Assembly: GCF_900108875.1 (NCBI RefSeq)
Contig: NZ_FNYJ01000001.1
Span: forward strand, 1,283,258 to 1,347,257
Origin: Pseudomonas sp. NFR16
GTDB taxonomy: Bacteria > Pseudomonadota > Gammaproteobacteria > Pseudomonadales > Pseudomonadaceae
Direction: 5' to 3'
DNA: 64,000 nt
The first letter of the stretch is position 1. Every line of letters begins with the position of its first letter. Below, piece by piece: positions 52,037 through 61,581 of this stretch. A program made the position numbers and the translations under genes. The notes under the pieces were generated by a model. The model was not told where the DNA came from, made no database searches, and saw nothing but the letters and a program-made list of their open reading frames with translations.

Positions 52037-52630
52037 ATGACCCCTTTCGATGCCCTTGCTCCCTGTTCGATACTGCTGCTGGCCGGAGGTCACGGACAAC
52101 GCATGGGCGGGCTCGACAAGGGACTGATTCCGTGGCGCGGGGCGCCGTTGATCGAGCACCTGCATCGCCTGGTGCGGCCGTTGACCGATGACCTGATCAT
52201 CTCCTGCAATCGCAATCGCGAGCAGTACGCGGCGTTTGCCGATCAACTGGTGCAGGACGATGAAGCCGGTTTTCCGGGGCCGTATGCGGGCATTCGTGCA
52301 GGGCTTGCCGCGGCCCGTCATGCCTTTCTGCTGGTCATGCCGTGCGACACGCCGTTGCTCGACCGTGCGCTGCTGGAAGGTCTGCTGCGTACAGCCATCG
52401 CCCACCCGACAAAACCGGTGATGGTGCGCCAGGGCGAGCAATGGGAGCCGCTGCTGTGCTGCATCCCGGTCAGTCACGCGCACGTGTTCGAACGTCACTG
52501 GCAACAAGGCCAGCGCAGCCCGAGGCGGACCATGGCTGAACTGGGCGCGGTGGCGCTGCAGTGCGACGCCGGAGACCCTCGACTGGCGAATCTCAATACG
52601 CCGCAATTACTGACACAGATCACACCCTGA
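52037..52630 (+). CDS. mobA: Molybdenum cofactor guanylyltransferase
   Basis: 197 residues; converts molybdopterin to the GMP-dinucleotide form. [31 protein letters not shown] contains the nucleotide loop and the catalytic Lys; [11 protein letters not shown] and VMPCDTPLL (metal Asp) follow. Divergent from moaB. Confidence 0.96.
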   Translation: MTPFDALAPCSILLLAGGHGQRMGGLDKGLIPWRGAPLIEHLHRLVRPLTDDLIISCNRNREQYAAFADQLVQDDEAGFPGPYAGIRAGLAAARHAFLLVMPCDTPLLDRALLEGLLRTAIAHPTKPVMVRQGEQWEPLLCCIPVSHAHVFERHWQQGQRSPRRTMAELGAVALQCDAGDPRLANLNTPQLLTQITP

Positions 52631-52719
52631 CGGGCTTGGGCATGTTTCATGGAACTTTGCTGACGCGGCTTACGTCAGAAACATCACTACACAAAGAATC
52701 ATCTCTTGGAGACACAGTA

Positions 52720-52944
52720 ATGAAACAACGGACTATTCCTGCCGCCTTCCTGCTCGCATTGAGCCTCGCCGGTCTTGCTGGCTGCTCGTCGCCCACTGTG
52801 ATCACCTTGAACGATGGCCGTGAAATTCAGGCAACCGACGCGCCTAAATACGACGAAGAATCCGGCTTCTATGAGTTCAAGCAACTGGACGGTAAAGAAA
52901 CCCGTATCAACAAGGATCAGGTTCGTACTGTCAAAGAGCTGTGA
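52720..52944 (+). CDS. YgdI/YgdR-family lipoprotein (second copy)
   Basis: 74 residues: lipobox GLAGC near residue 21, then VITLNDGREIQATDAPKYDEESGFYEFKQLDGKETRINKDQVRTVKEL. The same fold and landmarks as the copy near 36.8 kb (V-TL-NG---T-DAP, GFYEF). TTGGAG ribosome site, strong terminator after the stop. Confidence 0.92.
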   Translation: MKQRTIPAAFLLALSLAGLAGCSSPTVITLNDGREIQATDAPKYDEESGFYEFKQLDGKETRINKDQVRTVKEL

Positions 52945-52960
52945 TTCCAGCTTGAAAAAA

Positions 52961-52987
52961 GACCCGCCATCGTGCGGGTCTTTTTTT
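52961..52987 (+). terminator. Intrinsic terminator, probably bidirectional
   Basis: GACCCGC/GCGGGTC (52961-52967 with 52974-52980), six-base loop, seven T; A-run on the other side. Serves the lipoprotein and perhaps the convergent pseudouridine synthase. Confidence 0.88.
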
Positions 52988-53006
52988 GCCTGCCGATTGA
53001 ACCGTG

Positions 53007-53897
53007 TTACCAGTCAAGGGTGATCCGGCTCTCGAAAATCCGCGCCTCGCCATTTACCGGATCGACGAAGCGCAACCCTTGCGCCAGCAGTTTCAGGGGG
53101 TTTGCGTAATCATCCACGGCGTCCTTGACCACGTCCGGGTAGAACGGGTCGTTGCAGATCCCTGCCCCCAACGCCGCCATGTGCACGCGCAACTGGTGCT
53201 TTTTCCCGGTGACCGGATACAGGCTGTAGCGCCACAGATCGCCATTACGCTCGGCGACCTCGACGCGGGTTTCGGTGTTGCTCTGGCCTTGCCCTTCCTG
53301 CATGCGAAAAAACGGCTCACCCTCCACCAGCCGGCTTTTGTGCACCCGAGGGAATGTCAGGTGCGGCAATGCTTTGGCGATGGCTTCGTAGCGCTTTTCA
53401 ACCTGGCGCGTGGGAAACAGCGACTGATACGCCGAGCGGGTCTGTTTGTTGGCGGAGAACAGCACCAGCCCTGCGGTGTGCCGGTCAATGCGGTGCAAAG
53501 GAACCAGATCGGGGTTGTCCAGCGTGCGGATCAGTCGCCGCAGCAGGGTCTGCTCGACGTATTCGCCAGAGGGCGTCACCGGTAGAAAATGCGGTTTGTC
53601 CGCCACCACCAGATGCTCATCGGCGTAGAGAATCGTCTCCTGCACAGGGATGGGTGTCTCATTGGGCACTTCGCGAAAATAATGGATGCGCAAGCCTTCC
53701 CGGTAAGCCAGCTCCGCCGAAATCGGCTGACCATCGCCGTCCAGCACCCTGCCCCGCGCAATACGGTCCTGCCACTGCGCACGGCTGATGGCGCTGAAAC
53801 GCTCGCACAGGCAATCGAGGACGGTCTGCCAAGGGCCAGGCGGCAAGTACAACGTGCTGGCCTGGCTGTTGGCGGCGTTGAAAACTGGTTCGGACAT
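53007..53897 (-). CDS. RluA-family pseudouridine synthase
   Basis: 296 residues; isomerises uridine in rRNA or tRNA. Catalytic Asp in PLHRIDRHTAGLVLF, VADKPHFLPVTPSG, KRYEAIAKAL and GKKHQLRVHMAALG. An N-terminal S4-like segment is present. Exact target base not evident; the subfamily differs from RluC/RluD. Start at MSEPVF; a longer reading begins at TTG without a ribosome site. Confidence 0.9.
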   Translation of the reverse strand: MSEPVFNAANSQASTLYLPPGPWQTVLDCLCERFSAISRAQWQDRIARGRVLDGDGQPISAELAYREGLRIHYFREVPNETPIPVQETILYADEHLVVADKPHFLPVTPSGEYVEQTLLRRLIRTLDNPDLVPLHRIDRHTAGLVLFSANKQTRSAYQSLFPTRQVEKRYEAIAKALPHLTFPRVHKSRLVEGEPFFRMQEGQGQSNTETRVEVAERNGDLWRYSLYPVTGKKHQLRVHMAALGAGICNDPFYPDVVKDAVDDYANPLKLLAQGLRFVDPVNGEARIFESRITLDW

Positions 53898-54107
53898 GGA
53901 AGGCTCGAGCAAAAGGCGGACGTGACGAAGCCGACATTATTGCTCGACCGGGTCTTGATGCGCGAGCGGCCATGCTTTCGCCTAAGGCCGAAGGCTCTGT
54001 TGCAGGGCTTTGCGCACCGCGCGACGTTATGTCGCAGCGAGAAACAGCACCAGTCATCAGACAACTACATGACAGCAGTGGATGGGCAAATTGATTTGTT
54101 CTAAAAT
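53898..54107. other. Non-coding stretch before the possible sRNA
   Basis: Nothing beyond the synthase promoter and the candidate promoter described next was found. Confidence 0.4.
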
Positions 54108-54229
54108 GTTGCTAAATCGGCAAGCAGGCGCGAAACCGAGCGAGTCACGGCAATGATCGTGATCGAAACCGAAAACGCCTGCCAGACCTGAAATCATAAA
54201 AAGAAAGCCCGTCCTAGACGGGCTTTTTT
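54108..54229 (+). ncRNA. Candidate small RNA with intrinsic terminator
   Basis: An intrinsic terminator (AAGCCCGTC/GACGGGCTT, 54205-54213 with 54217-54225, then T) follows no plus-strand gene. Upstream of it GCAGGCG (54124-54130) pairs with CGCCTGC (54176-54182), and a -10-like TAAAAT at 54102-54107 would start an RNA near 54114. The result would be a structured RNA of about 115 bases. No known family was recognised, and the promoter is weak (no good -35). Confidence 0.4.
54205..54229 (+). terminator. Intrinsic terminator upstream of the membrane protein gene
   Basis: Perfect 9-bp stem with a three-base loop followed by a T-run. It lies about 130 bases before the next start codon, so it could also terminate an unseen upstream transcript. 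Confidence 0.85.
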
Positions 54230-54360
54230 CGTTTTCAGCGTTTGTTCGGCGCAGTCACTGCGCGAACGCCGGGGTTAATACGTCGGCACTGAAGGCTCGC
54301 GACCGCACCGGTCTTCCACTGCCCACGACAGATTTTGTATTTCAACTTTGAGGTTACGCC

Positions 54361-54627
54361 ATGCTGGTTCAACTGTTTCAATGGATCAAACGTCTCTCCA
54401 CCGGCACCCCTGCCGAAAATGACGAAAACTACTCCCAATCGTTCTCCAACGAAGACAGCGATGTCGGTCGCTGGACCTTCATGTCGGTGTTCATCATCTT
54501 TACCCTGAGCCTGTACATCGTCGCCGGCCTTGGCTACTACGCCAAAGTGCACGTCTGGGACGGCATGAGCGATGCGCAGAAAGAAGCGGTGGCCAAGGCA
54601 ATGGTCGTCGACACTCAGTACCTCTGA
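54361..54627 (+). CDS. Membrane protein, 88 residues, unknown
   Basis: One transmembrane helix (FMSVFIIFTLSLYIVAGLGYYA, about 40-61) flanked by hydrophilic ends. TTTGAGGTTACGCC gives a GAGG ribosome site. No family recognised. Confidence 0.7.
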   Translation: MLVQLFQWIKRLSTGTPAENDENYSQSFSNEDSDVGRWTFMSVFIIFTLSLYIVAGLGYYAKVHVWDGMSDAQKEAVAKAMVVDTQYL

Positions 54628-54666
54628 GCCCCGCTTCACGTCTCGCTTTTCACTCGCCCGCAGGCT

Positions 54667-54909
54667 TCAGGTCCGGGCGAGAAACACCACCACCTGCCCG
54701 GCGTCGAATGGCCAGTCCAGCTCGGCGCCGGTGTCGGTGCGCCGCAACACCGGAATCCTCAAGCCGTACGTTTCGTTGAGGGACTCGCTCTCGGCGATAT
54801 CGACCAGTTCCACCAGCAGGCCGTGCTCCACCAGCGGCATCAATTCGGCCTCGGCCACTTCACACAAATGACAACCCAGGGTTCCGAACAGTTGGCATTC
54901 CGGCGGCAT
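54667..54909 (-). CDS. Glutaredoxin-like protein (DUF836 type)
   Basis: 80 residues with CxxC in GTLGCHLCEVAE near the start, a cis-Pro loop GLRIPVLRR and a C-terminal DAGQVVVFLA. A small thiol-redox protein of the thioredoxin fold; partner unknown. Upstream gene on the same strand is 400 bases away or more, so it is its own unit. Confidence 0.9.
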   Translation of the reverse strand: MPPECQLFGTLGCHLCEVAEAELMPLVEHGLLVELVDIAESESLNETYGLRIPVLRRTDTGAELDWPFDAGQVVVFLART

Positions 54910-54954
54910 GGCGTGACCCTCTGAGCGCAGAATTTCAAGGGATGGATCGCTATT

Positions 54955-56040
54955 TTAGGCCCGCCCCGAAATACCGTCGAGCCTGAAGCGCCGTCTGGAA
55001 AAGTCGTTGGAGCGGTCCAGCACAGGCTTCTCGAAGCATCGATAGCCGACCCATCCGTAACACAGCACCGCGACCATCATCACGGACGCAAACAAGGCGT
55101 TGTCGAGCAGGCTGTCGGGCCTGACGCCGATGAGCTGCCAGACCCGCCCGATGACCCCAAGCACCAGCAAGTGCGACAGGTAAACGGTGTAGGACATGTC
55201 CCCCACTGCAACCAGAAACGCGGGCATCCGCACGTGCCGCCTGCGCTCGAGCAACGCCAGCGAAAAGACCAATGTCCCGAACACCAGACTGACCGCGAAC
55301 ATGCGCAGCATCCCTTGGTCGTCGAACAGTCGGTAATAGCCGATCAAGCCGATCCCGGGCAGCAGGGCGACGGCCAGTGCGGCACCGACGGCAGTGGTGG
55401 GAATGCGCGCACTGTGAGGGCTGTAGAACAGCAACGCCAGCGCGACGCCGGCAATGAACTCCAGCGCATAGGGATGCAGCATGATTTTCAGCGCGGAATT
55501 GTAGTCCTGCCAGTTTTCGACACGGTTGAATGCCACCAGGATCAGCGCCCACGCGCTCAGAAACAGCGGCAGCCAGCGCTCGCGAAAGCCCATCAGCACC
55601 GTGAACACCAGATAGAACCACAGCTCGAACAGCAACGACCACGCGACAATCACCAGCAGCACTTTGTCATTGGGCAGCAACAGAAAGGACATCAGCACAT
55701 TTGAAGAACCGTGGCTGCTGTTGACCATTCCCGGCATCGCCAGAGCCACCGCAAGGGTGATGAAGAAGTACAGCCAATAGGTGGGATAAATCCGCGAGAC
55801 ACGATTGAAAAGGAACCGTTTGGACTCGGACAGTTTCTGAAAGCGCCCGCGACTGACGATCACCATCACGAAGCCGCTGATGATGAAGAACAGGTCGACG
55901 CCCAGCTGAAAGAAATCCAGCAGCGGCGGCAACAGAATGTCACCGCCGGAATATTTGTGCTCCACCGCCGTCATGTGGAACAGCACGACACCCAGTACCG
56001 CCACGCCCCTCAAGCCCTGCAGGGAATAAATGCGCTCCAT
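54955..56040 (-). CDS. Acyltransferase 3 family membrane protein
   Basis: 361 residues with about ten transmembrane helices. MERIYSLQGLRGVAVLGVVLFHMTAVEH (catalytic His), the conserved RxxR region and VDLFFIISGFVMVI mark the OafA-type acetyltransferase family acting on surface polysaccharide or lipid sugars. Acceptor unknown. Monocistronic. Confidence 0.9.
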   Translation of the reverse strand: MERIYSLQGLRGVAVLGVVLFHMTAVEHKYSGGDILLPPLLDFFQLGVDLFFIISGFVMVIVSRGRFQKLSESKRFLFNRVSRIYPTYWLYFFITLAVALAMPGMVNSSHGSSNVLMSFLLLPNDKVLLVIVAWSLLFELWFYLVFTVLMGFRERWLPLFLSAWALILVAFNRVENWQDYNSALKIMLHPYALEFIAGVALALLFYSPHSARIPTTAVGAALAVALLPGIGLIGYYRLFDDQGMLRMFAVSLVFGTLVFSLALLERRRHVRMPAFLVAVGDMSYTVYLSHLLVLGVIGRVWQLIGVRPDSLLDNALFASVMMVAVLCYGWVGYRCFEKPVLDRSNDFSRRRFRLDGISGRA

Positions 56041-56185
56041 CGACCGCTCCTACTGCTGACCGACGCCCAATGGGCTCGACAAATCAAGGATGATGTCCGC
56101 GTCGTCGGCCTGCTGCCGGCAACACCCGGGCCAGACTCACCGCCCGCACGCGGGGGTAATCATAGCCAAGCACGGGCGCTGCGTC

Positions 56186-57394
56186 TCAGTCGTGACTGAC
56201 CGCGCCTATTTTGTGGATCGACAGGTCCGCGCCGTAATATTCCTGCTCCTGCGTCAGGCGCAGGCCCAGACACCGCTTGATGACGCCGTACACCAGAAAA
56301 CCGCCGGCCAGCGCGATTGCCACACCCAGAGCACTCCCGATCAACTGGCTGGCAAGGCTCACGCCGCCGATGCCCCCCAATGCGGACTGACCAAAAATGC
56401 CGCAGGCGATCCCGCCCCATACGCCGCATAGCCCGTGCAACGGCCACACGCCCAGAACATCGTCGAGTTTCCAGCGCACCTGCGCAGCCGTGAAGCTCCA
56501 CACGAACAGCGCGCCGGCAATGATTCCCGTTGCCAGCGCACCCACCGGATGCATGAGGTCAGACCCGGCGCACACCGCCACCAGTCCGGCCAGGGGCCCG
56601 TTGTGCAGGAAGCCGGGGTCGTTGCGACCGACGATCAACGCCGCCACGGTGCCGCCCACCATCGCCATCAGCGAGTTGACCGCCACCAGCCCGCTGACGC
56701 CCTCCAGTGTCTGGGCGCTCATCACGTTGAAGCCAAACCAGCCGACGATGAGTATCCACGATCCCAGCGCCAGAAACGGAATGCTCGACGGCGGATAGGC
56801 GACCAGCCTGCCTTCGCGATAACGCCCGTTGCGCGCCCCCAGCAGCGTCACCGCGGCCAACGCCAGCCAGCCGCCCATCGCGTGCACGACCACCGACCCG
56901 GCAAAGTCATGGAAGCCGGCGCCGAAGTGATCCTTGAGCCAGGCTTGCAGGCCGAAATTGCCGTTCCAGACCATTCCCTCGAAGAACGGATACACGAACG
57001 CCACGATGAGCACGGTTGCGCACAGCTGCGGTGCGAAGCGGGCACGCTCGGCAATGCCGCCCGAGATAATGGCCGGGATCGCGGCGGCGAAGGTCAGCAG
57101 GAAGAAGAACTTCACCAGCCCGTAACCGTGGTCGTTTGCCAGCACCGCCGCAGGCTGCAGAAAACTGATGCCGTAGGAGATCCAGTAACCGATGAAGAAG
57201 TACGCCAGCGTCGACACGGCGAAATCGCTGAGAATTTTCGACAGTGCATTGACCTGATTCTTTTGCCGCACGGTGCCGACTTCCAGGAAAGCAAAGCCAG
57301 CGTGCATGGCCAGCACCATGACTGCGCCGATCAGGATGAACAGGGTGTTGGAGCCGTGGACCAGCGTATCCACGGCGCTTTGCAAATTTTCCAT
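56186..57394 (-). CDS. amt: Ammonium transporter
   Basis: 402 residues with about eleven helices. FAFLEVGTVRQKNQVNALSKI, HDFAGSVVVHAMGGW (first pore His) and LWPLHGLCGVWGGIACGIFG (second pore His) are intact. Start MENLQSAVDTLVHG; a longer reading adds residues without family match. Not linked to a glnK gene, unlike the canonical pair, and no sigma-54 promoter was found upstream. Confidence 0.93.
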   Translation of the reverse strand: MENLQSAVDTLVHGSNTLFILIGAVMVLAMHAGFAFLEVGTVRQKNQVNALSKILSDFAVSTLAYFFIGYWISYGISFLQPAAVLANDHGYGLVKFFFLLTFAAAIPAIISGGIAERARFAPQLCATVLIVAFVYPFFEGMVWNGNFGLQAWLKDHFGAGFHDFAGSVVVHAMGGWLALAAVTLLGARNGRYREGRLVAYPPSSIPFLALGSWILIVGWFGFNVMSAQTLEGVSGLVAVNSLMAMVGGTVAALIVGRNDPGFLHNGPLAGLVAVCAGSDLMHPVGALATGIIAGALFVWSFTAAQVRWKLDDVLGVWPLHGLCGVWGGIACGIFGQSALGGIGGVSLASQLIGSALGVAIALAGGFLVYGVIKRCLGLRLTQEQEYYGADLSIHKIGAVSHD

Positions 57395-57748
57395 TGTGGG
57401 GCAGGCCTGCAAATGAGGAACACCATTGCGACAGTCACATGTTTGCGTCCGCTTGCTCACATGCACCAATTCAAGGCGAAGGACAATCTCAACGACCTGA
57501 AATGGCGCGCGATCCGGGACGAAACGTGTCACTGCCGGGCAGTTTTTCCGGTTTTATGTAATGAAATCCAGATTTCGGCGCATGCGCCGTCATGTGCGCT
57601 CTGCGATGGAGCGCGCGACCTTCCTGGCGCACCACTTCAAAGCAAAACCTGTACCAGTGACGGCGCGTCGATGTCGCGGCGATTGGAATGAACCTTCAGG
57701 AATGAGCCATACTCGAAACCCCATATCGTCACCCCAACGGAGAACACC
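57395..57748. other. Intergenic region between amt and the ElaB/YqjD gene
   Basis: Holds the divergent promoters. GCCATACTCG at about 57708 resembles an RpoS-type -10 before the YqjD-like gene; I saw no NtrC or sigma-54 site for amt. No protein gene was supported. Confidence 0.4.
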
Positions 57749-58063
57749 ATGGCTCGCCCAACAGCAGAAAAAGCCCAGGACATTTTGATGGCAGACTTCC
57801 AGACTCTGGTCACCGACACGGAAAAGCTGCTGGCGCACACCGCTTCTCTGGCCGGCGAACAGGCCGATGAATTGCGCGATCAGATCCAGGAAAGCCTGCT
57901 GCGCGCCCGCGAAACCCTGAAAGTGACCGAAGAAACCCTGCGCCTGCGTGGCAAGGAAGCGGTCGTCGCAACTGAAGAATATGTACAGAGCAACCCATGG
58001 CAGTCGGTAGGAATCGCCGCCGGCGTCGGCTTTCTGCTGGGTCTGCTGGCCACGCGGCGCTGA
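57749..58063 (+). CDS. ElaB/YqjD/DUF883-family membrane-anchored protein
   Basis: 104 residues: a long amphipathic coiled-coil region (ALA/GLU-rich, 10-75) and a C-terminal transmembrane helix GVGFLLGLLATRR. In E. coli, YqjD and ElaB are stationary-phase proteins anchoring ribosomes at the membrane. First gene of a three-gene unit; ACGGAGAACACC before the ATG. Confidence 0.92.
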   Translation: MARPTAEKAQDILMADFQTLVTDTEKLLAHTASLAGEQADELRDQIQESLLRARETLKVTEETLRLRGKEAVVATEEYVQSNPWQSVGIAAGVGFLLGLLATRR

Positions 58064-58068
58064 CGGTC

Positions 58069-58455
58069 ATGACGTCGCAGACAGGTCCATCCGGGACCGA
58101 TAACACGTCATCGCCACGTCGTCTTGGCGCGGCTTTCCTGGGACTGCTGCACAGTCACATCGAACTGTTCGGTATCGAATTGCAGGAGCAGAAAGCCCGG
58201 ACGGTGAGCTTGTTGCTGTTCGCTGGACTTGCGCTGGTGTTCGCGCTGTTGCTGCTCATCGGCCTGTCCGCGCTGCTGCTGATTCTGGTGTGGGACAGTT
58301 ATCGCCTGACCGGCATCATTGGTCTGTGCGCGTTCTACACGCTGGCGGCGCTGTTCTGCGCGCTGCGACTCAAGGCGGCCGTATTCGATGAGTCTTCACC
58401 CTTCCACTCGACGCTGGAAGAATTGGCCAACGACCGCGAGCGACTGATGCCATGA
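58069..58455 (+). CDS. YqjE-family / holin-like membrane protein
   Basis: 128 residues with two adjacent hydrophobic segments (LLLFAGLALVFALLLLIGLSALLLI and TGIIGLCAFYTLAALFCAL) and flanking helices. Follows the YqjD-like gene by six bases; YqjE is the conserved neighbour in E. coli. Role unknown. Confidence 0.88.
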   Translation: MTSQTGPSGTDNTSSPRRLGAAFLGLLHSHIELFGIELQEQKARTVSLLLFAGLALVFALLLLIGLSALLLILVWDSYRLTGIIGLCAFYTLAALFCALRLKAAVFDESSPFHSTLEELANDRERLMP

Positions 58456-58793
58456 GTGTGCCCGAACTGCCTCAGACCCATAACCGTCGTGAACTGCGCA
58501 AGGCGCTGATCCGCCTGCGCATGGAGATGCATCGCCAGGAAATCCGCCACGAGTCGGCGCAGCTCATGCGCCCTCTGCACCGCATGCGCGGAATGGCCAC
58601 CGATCTGCCCGGATCGCTGGGCATCAAGCACGCTCCGTTGTGGGGAGTCGGCGCGGTTTCACTGCTGGGTTTTCTCACCGGCAAAGGCGCGCGCAGCAAG
58701 CGGACGGGTAGCGTGACACGGCTGATCAAACTCAGCGCCAGCCTGTTGCCTATCATCAGAATGGTAGTACAGGGATCACGACGCCGCCCCTGA
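58452..58793 (+). CDS. YqjK-like protein
   Basis: 113 residues, strongly basic, with a short hydrophobic segment (GVGAVSLLGFLTG). The start overlaps the previous stop by four bases (ATGA). Third member of the YqjD-YqjE-YqjK trio; its sequence is less well conserved, so the name rests on position. Confidence 0.75.
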   Translation: MSVPELPQTHNRRELRKALIRLRMEMHRQEIRHESAQLMRPLHRMRGMATDLPGSLGIKHAPLWGVGAVSLLGFLTGKGARSKRTGSVTRLIKLSASLLPIIRMVVQGSRRRP

Positions 58794-58828
58794 GATGGCC
58801 ATCTGGCTGCATTCTTGCAACAAATCGC

Positions 58829-58876
58829 AACCGCGCCCCTTCCCATTGATTCACATTGGGCCGGCGCGGTTTTTTT
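58829..58876 (+). terminator. Terminator of the YqjD-YqjE-YqjK trio
   Basis: AACCGCGCC (58829-58837) pairs with GGCGCGGTT (58863-58871); a smaller stem lies inside the loop; followed by T-run. Confidence 0.82.
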
Positions 58877-58916
58877 CTGCCCGTAAAATAATGCCAATAA
58901 CCACTAAGGAGGCCAT

Positions 58917-60080
58917 GTGATCGATGGGCAACCGCTAGCTTGCTTTCAGCCGTTCATCGACACCGCGACGGGCCGCATTGCCGGTATTGAAGCATTGGGA
59001 CGCCTGCGTCAGCCGGACGGCAGCCTGCAATCAGTGGGTCCGCTGTTCGCTGATCCGCGGCGCCCGGCGGCCGAGCTGCGACGGCTCGACCGCCTGCTGC
59101 GCGACAATGCACTGAGTCGCCTGCATGAAGCCCCGAGCGACTGGTTTCTGAGCCTGAACATCTCGCCGCGCTGGATCAGTCGCCTGCGCCCCGGCCAGCC
59201 ACTGCCGAGCCTCAAGCAGTTGCAGAGCCACGGGATCGCTGCGCAAAGAATCGTTTTCGAAATCACTGAACTGGGTGGCGACAGTCAGCGACTGAGCGAC
59301 GTCGTGGCGCGTTATCGGGACGCCGGCGCGCGTATCGCGATCGACGATTTCGGCGCCGGATACTCGCAGCTTGACCGCGTGCTGGCGCTGCAACCGGACA
59401 TCCTCAAACTCGACATGCGCCTGTTCCAGGCCGCCGCCCGCGGTGGCCCCAGCAGCGATGTGGTCAAGGCGCTGGCGCAGATGGCAGAGAAGACCGGGTG
59501 CTGGATCATTGCCGAAGGCGTAGAGACCGAAGCCGAGTTGCACTTCGCCCTCGAATGCGGCTCGCGCTATGTGCAAGGGTTTCTGTTCGCCCAGGCGCAG
59601 CTGGACTTCTTCGCAGCGGATGCCTTCGTCCCCCGCTTTGCCGAACTGCGGGACCGCTACGTGCTGCAGAAGGTCGTCGAGCGCGAGCGCCTGATGAAGC
59701 TGCGCAAGCACTTGAGTCAGTTGATGGCGCGTTTGCAGGGCTGGGCTGAGGGTGACGCACCGCTGACAGACTTGCCGCCCATGCAGGAATTTCCCTGGCT
59801 GCTGCGCTTCTATCAATGCGACCGCCATGGCACCCAGCTCACGCCGAATCTGGAATGGCGCAATGGCGCGTGGGTCGCCGACAGCCGCTACATGGGCCAC
59901 AACTGGTCGTGGCGTCCTTACTTCTACCACCTGCTCGCCGAAGGCTGGCATGAGCGACGCTTGACCTTGTCCAACACGTATCGCGATGCCACCAGCAACC
60001 AGTATTGCCTGACGGCCGGGCAATTCTTCGACAACGGCCAGCGCCTGCTGCTGATCGACGTCGACGCCGCAGGCCTCTGA
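58917..60080 (+). CDS. EAL-domain c-di-GMP phosphodiesterase with C-terminal sensor domain
   Basis: 387 residues. EAL domain (1-240) with all catalytic landmarks: GIEALGRL, LNISP, FEITE, DDFGAGYSQL, LKLDMRLF, AEGVETEAEL, VQGFLFAQ; hydrolysis is expected. The C-terminal part (240-387) resembles the YkuI_C-type PAS-like domain: WRPYFYHLL, NTYRDATSNQYCLTAGQFFD. Soluble. GTG start after TAAGGAGG. Confidence 0.93.
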   Translation: MIDGQPLACFQPFIDTATGRIAGIEALGRLRQPDGSLQSVGPLFADPRRPAAELRRLDRLLRDNALSRLHEAPSDWFLSLNISPRWISRLRPGQPLPSLKQLQSHGIAAQRIVFEITELGGDSQRLSDVVARYRDAGARIAIDDFGAGYSQLDRVLALQPDILKLDMRLFQAAARGGPSSDVVKALAQMAEKTGCWIIAEGVETEAELHFALECGSRYVQGFLFAQAQLDFFAADAFVPRFAELRDRYVLQKVVERERLMKLRKHLSQLMARLQGWAEGDAPLTDLPPMQEFPWLLRFYQCDRHGTQLTPNLEWRNGAWVADSRYMGHNWSWRPYFYHLLAEGWHERRLTLSNTYRDATSNQYCLTAGQFFDNGQRLLLIDVDAAGL

Positions 60081-60165
60081 TCCTCCGCCCCGCGCCATCT
60101 TGTGCTTGCAGCCGGCTGGGCGAACCGGGAAGCTAGGCCGGTAATCACCCGACGGAGTACCGGCC

Positions 60166-61497
60166 TTGGATTGGCAAACCCTGCTCACCCGCGAGCGCCT
60201 AGGCAAAACCCTGCACAGCCCCGAAGAACTGGGGCGCAGCCCGTTCCACAAGGATCATGACCGGATCATCTTCTCCGGCGCCTTTCGCCGTCTGGGCCGC
60301 AAGACCCAGGTCCATCCGGTGACCAGCAACGACCACATTCACACACGCCTGACCCACTCACTGGAAGTGAGCTGCGTCGGCCGCTCGCTGGGCATGCGCG
60401 TCGGCGAAACCCTGCGCGGTGCCCTTCCCGACTGGTGCGACCCGAGCGATCTGGGCATGGTCGTGCAATCGGCCTGCCTGGCCCACGACATCGGCAATCC
60501 GCCGTTCGGCCACTCGGGGGAAGACGCCATCCGTAACTGGTTCAAGCAAGCGGCGGGCCGCGGCTGGCTGGACGCAATGAGCGACGTCGAGCGCGACGAT
60601 TTCCTCAACTTCGAAGGCAACGCGCAAGGTTTCCGGGTACTCACGCAACTGGAATATCACCAGTTCGAAGGCGGCACGCGCCTGACCTACGCCACCCTGG
60701 GAACGTATCTCAAATACCCGTGGACCGCGCGTCACGCCGATTCGCTGGGCTATAAGAAGCACAAGTTCGGCTGCTATCAGAGCGAGCTGCCGATTCTTGA
60801 ACAGATCGCGACCCGGCTGGGCCTGCCTCAACTGGAAGAACAGCGCTGGGCTCGCCACCCGTTGGTGTACCTGATGGAAGCAGCGGACGACATCTGCTAC
60901 GCGCTGATTGACCTGGAAGACGGCCTGGAAATGGAGCTGCTCAACTACGCCGAGGTCGAATCCATCCTGCTCAGCCTGGTGGGCGACGATCTGCCGGAGA
61001 CCTACCGGCAATTGGGTCCGGACGATTCGCGGCGCCGCAAACTGGCAATCTTGCGCGGCAAGGCCATCGAACACCTGACCAACGCTGCCGCCCGCGCCTT
61101 CGTCGAGCAGCAGGACGCGCTGCTGGCCGGCACGCTGCAAGGCGATCTGGTGGAGCACATGCACGGCCCGGCCAAGCGCTGCGTGCTCAGTGCCAAAGAC
61201 ATGGCGCGCAAGAAAATCTTCCAGGACAAGCGCAAGACGCTGCACGAAATCGGCGCCTACACGACGCTGGAGATCCTGCTCAATGCGTTTTGCGGCGCGG
61301 CGCTGGAGCAATTCGGCGGGCACACCCCATCGTTCAAGAGCCGGCGCATCCTCGACCTGCTGGGCAACAATGCGCCTGATCCGTCCTGGCCGCTGCACAC
61401 CTCGTTTTTGCGAGTCATCGACTTCATTGCCGGGATGACCGACAGCTATGCCAGTGAGATGGCGCGGGAAATGACCGGGCGTTCGAGCCCGGTCTGA
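60166..61497 (+). CDS. dgt: dGTP triphosphohydrolase (HD family)
   Basis: 443 residues; hydrolyses dGTP (or other dNTPs) to nucleoside and triphosphate. HD-domain motifs [18 protein letters not shown] and [17 protein letters not shown] (metal His/Asp). TTG start with GGAG upstream. Matches the dGTPase-like proteins of Pseudomonas; exact dNTP preference uncertain. Confidence 0.93.
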   Translation: MDWQTLLTRERLGKTLHSPEELGRSPFHKDHDRIIFSGAFRRLGRKTQVHPVTSNDHIHTRLTHSLEVSCVGRSLGMRVGETLRGALPDWCDPSDLGMVVQSACLAHDIGNPPFGHSGEDAIRNWFKQAAGRGWLDAMSDVERDDFLNFEGNAQGFRVLTQLEYHQFEGGTRLTYATLGTYLKYPWTARHADSLGYKKHKFGCYQSELPILEQIATRLGLPQLEEQRWARHPLVYLMEAADDICYALIDLEDGLEMELLNYAEVESILLSLVGDDLPETYRQLGPDDSRRRKLAILRGKAIEHLTNAAARAFVEQQDALLAGTLQGDLVEHMHGPAKRCVLSAKDMARKKIFQDKRKTLHEIGAYTTLEILLNAFCGAALEQFGGHTPSFKSRRILDLLGNNAPDPSWPLHTSFLRVIDFIAGMTDSYASEMAREMTGRSSPV

Positions 61498-61519
61498 CGC
61501 ATGCGCCGCTCTGCAAAAG

Positions 61520-61548
61520 CCCGATTCCCACCGAGGAATCGGGTTTTT
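61520..61548 (+). terminator. Terminator of dgt
   Basis: CCCGATTCC/GGAATCGGG (61520-61528 with 61535-61543), six-base loop, then five T. Confidence 0.9.
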
Positions 61549-61581
61549 ATTTCAGCCAATCAGGAAAAGAAAACCCGAACT

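Noticed and set aside
50071..52191. 706-codon plus-strand frame
   Set aside because: Antisense to moeA and moaB, which show complete family motifs.
57395..57520. Sigma-54/NtrC promoter for amt
   Set aside because: The best GG...GC candidate has the wrong spacing (12 rather than 10 bases).
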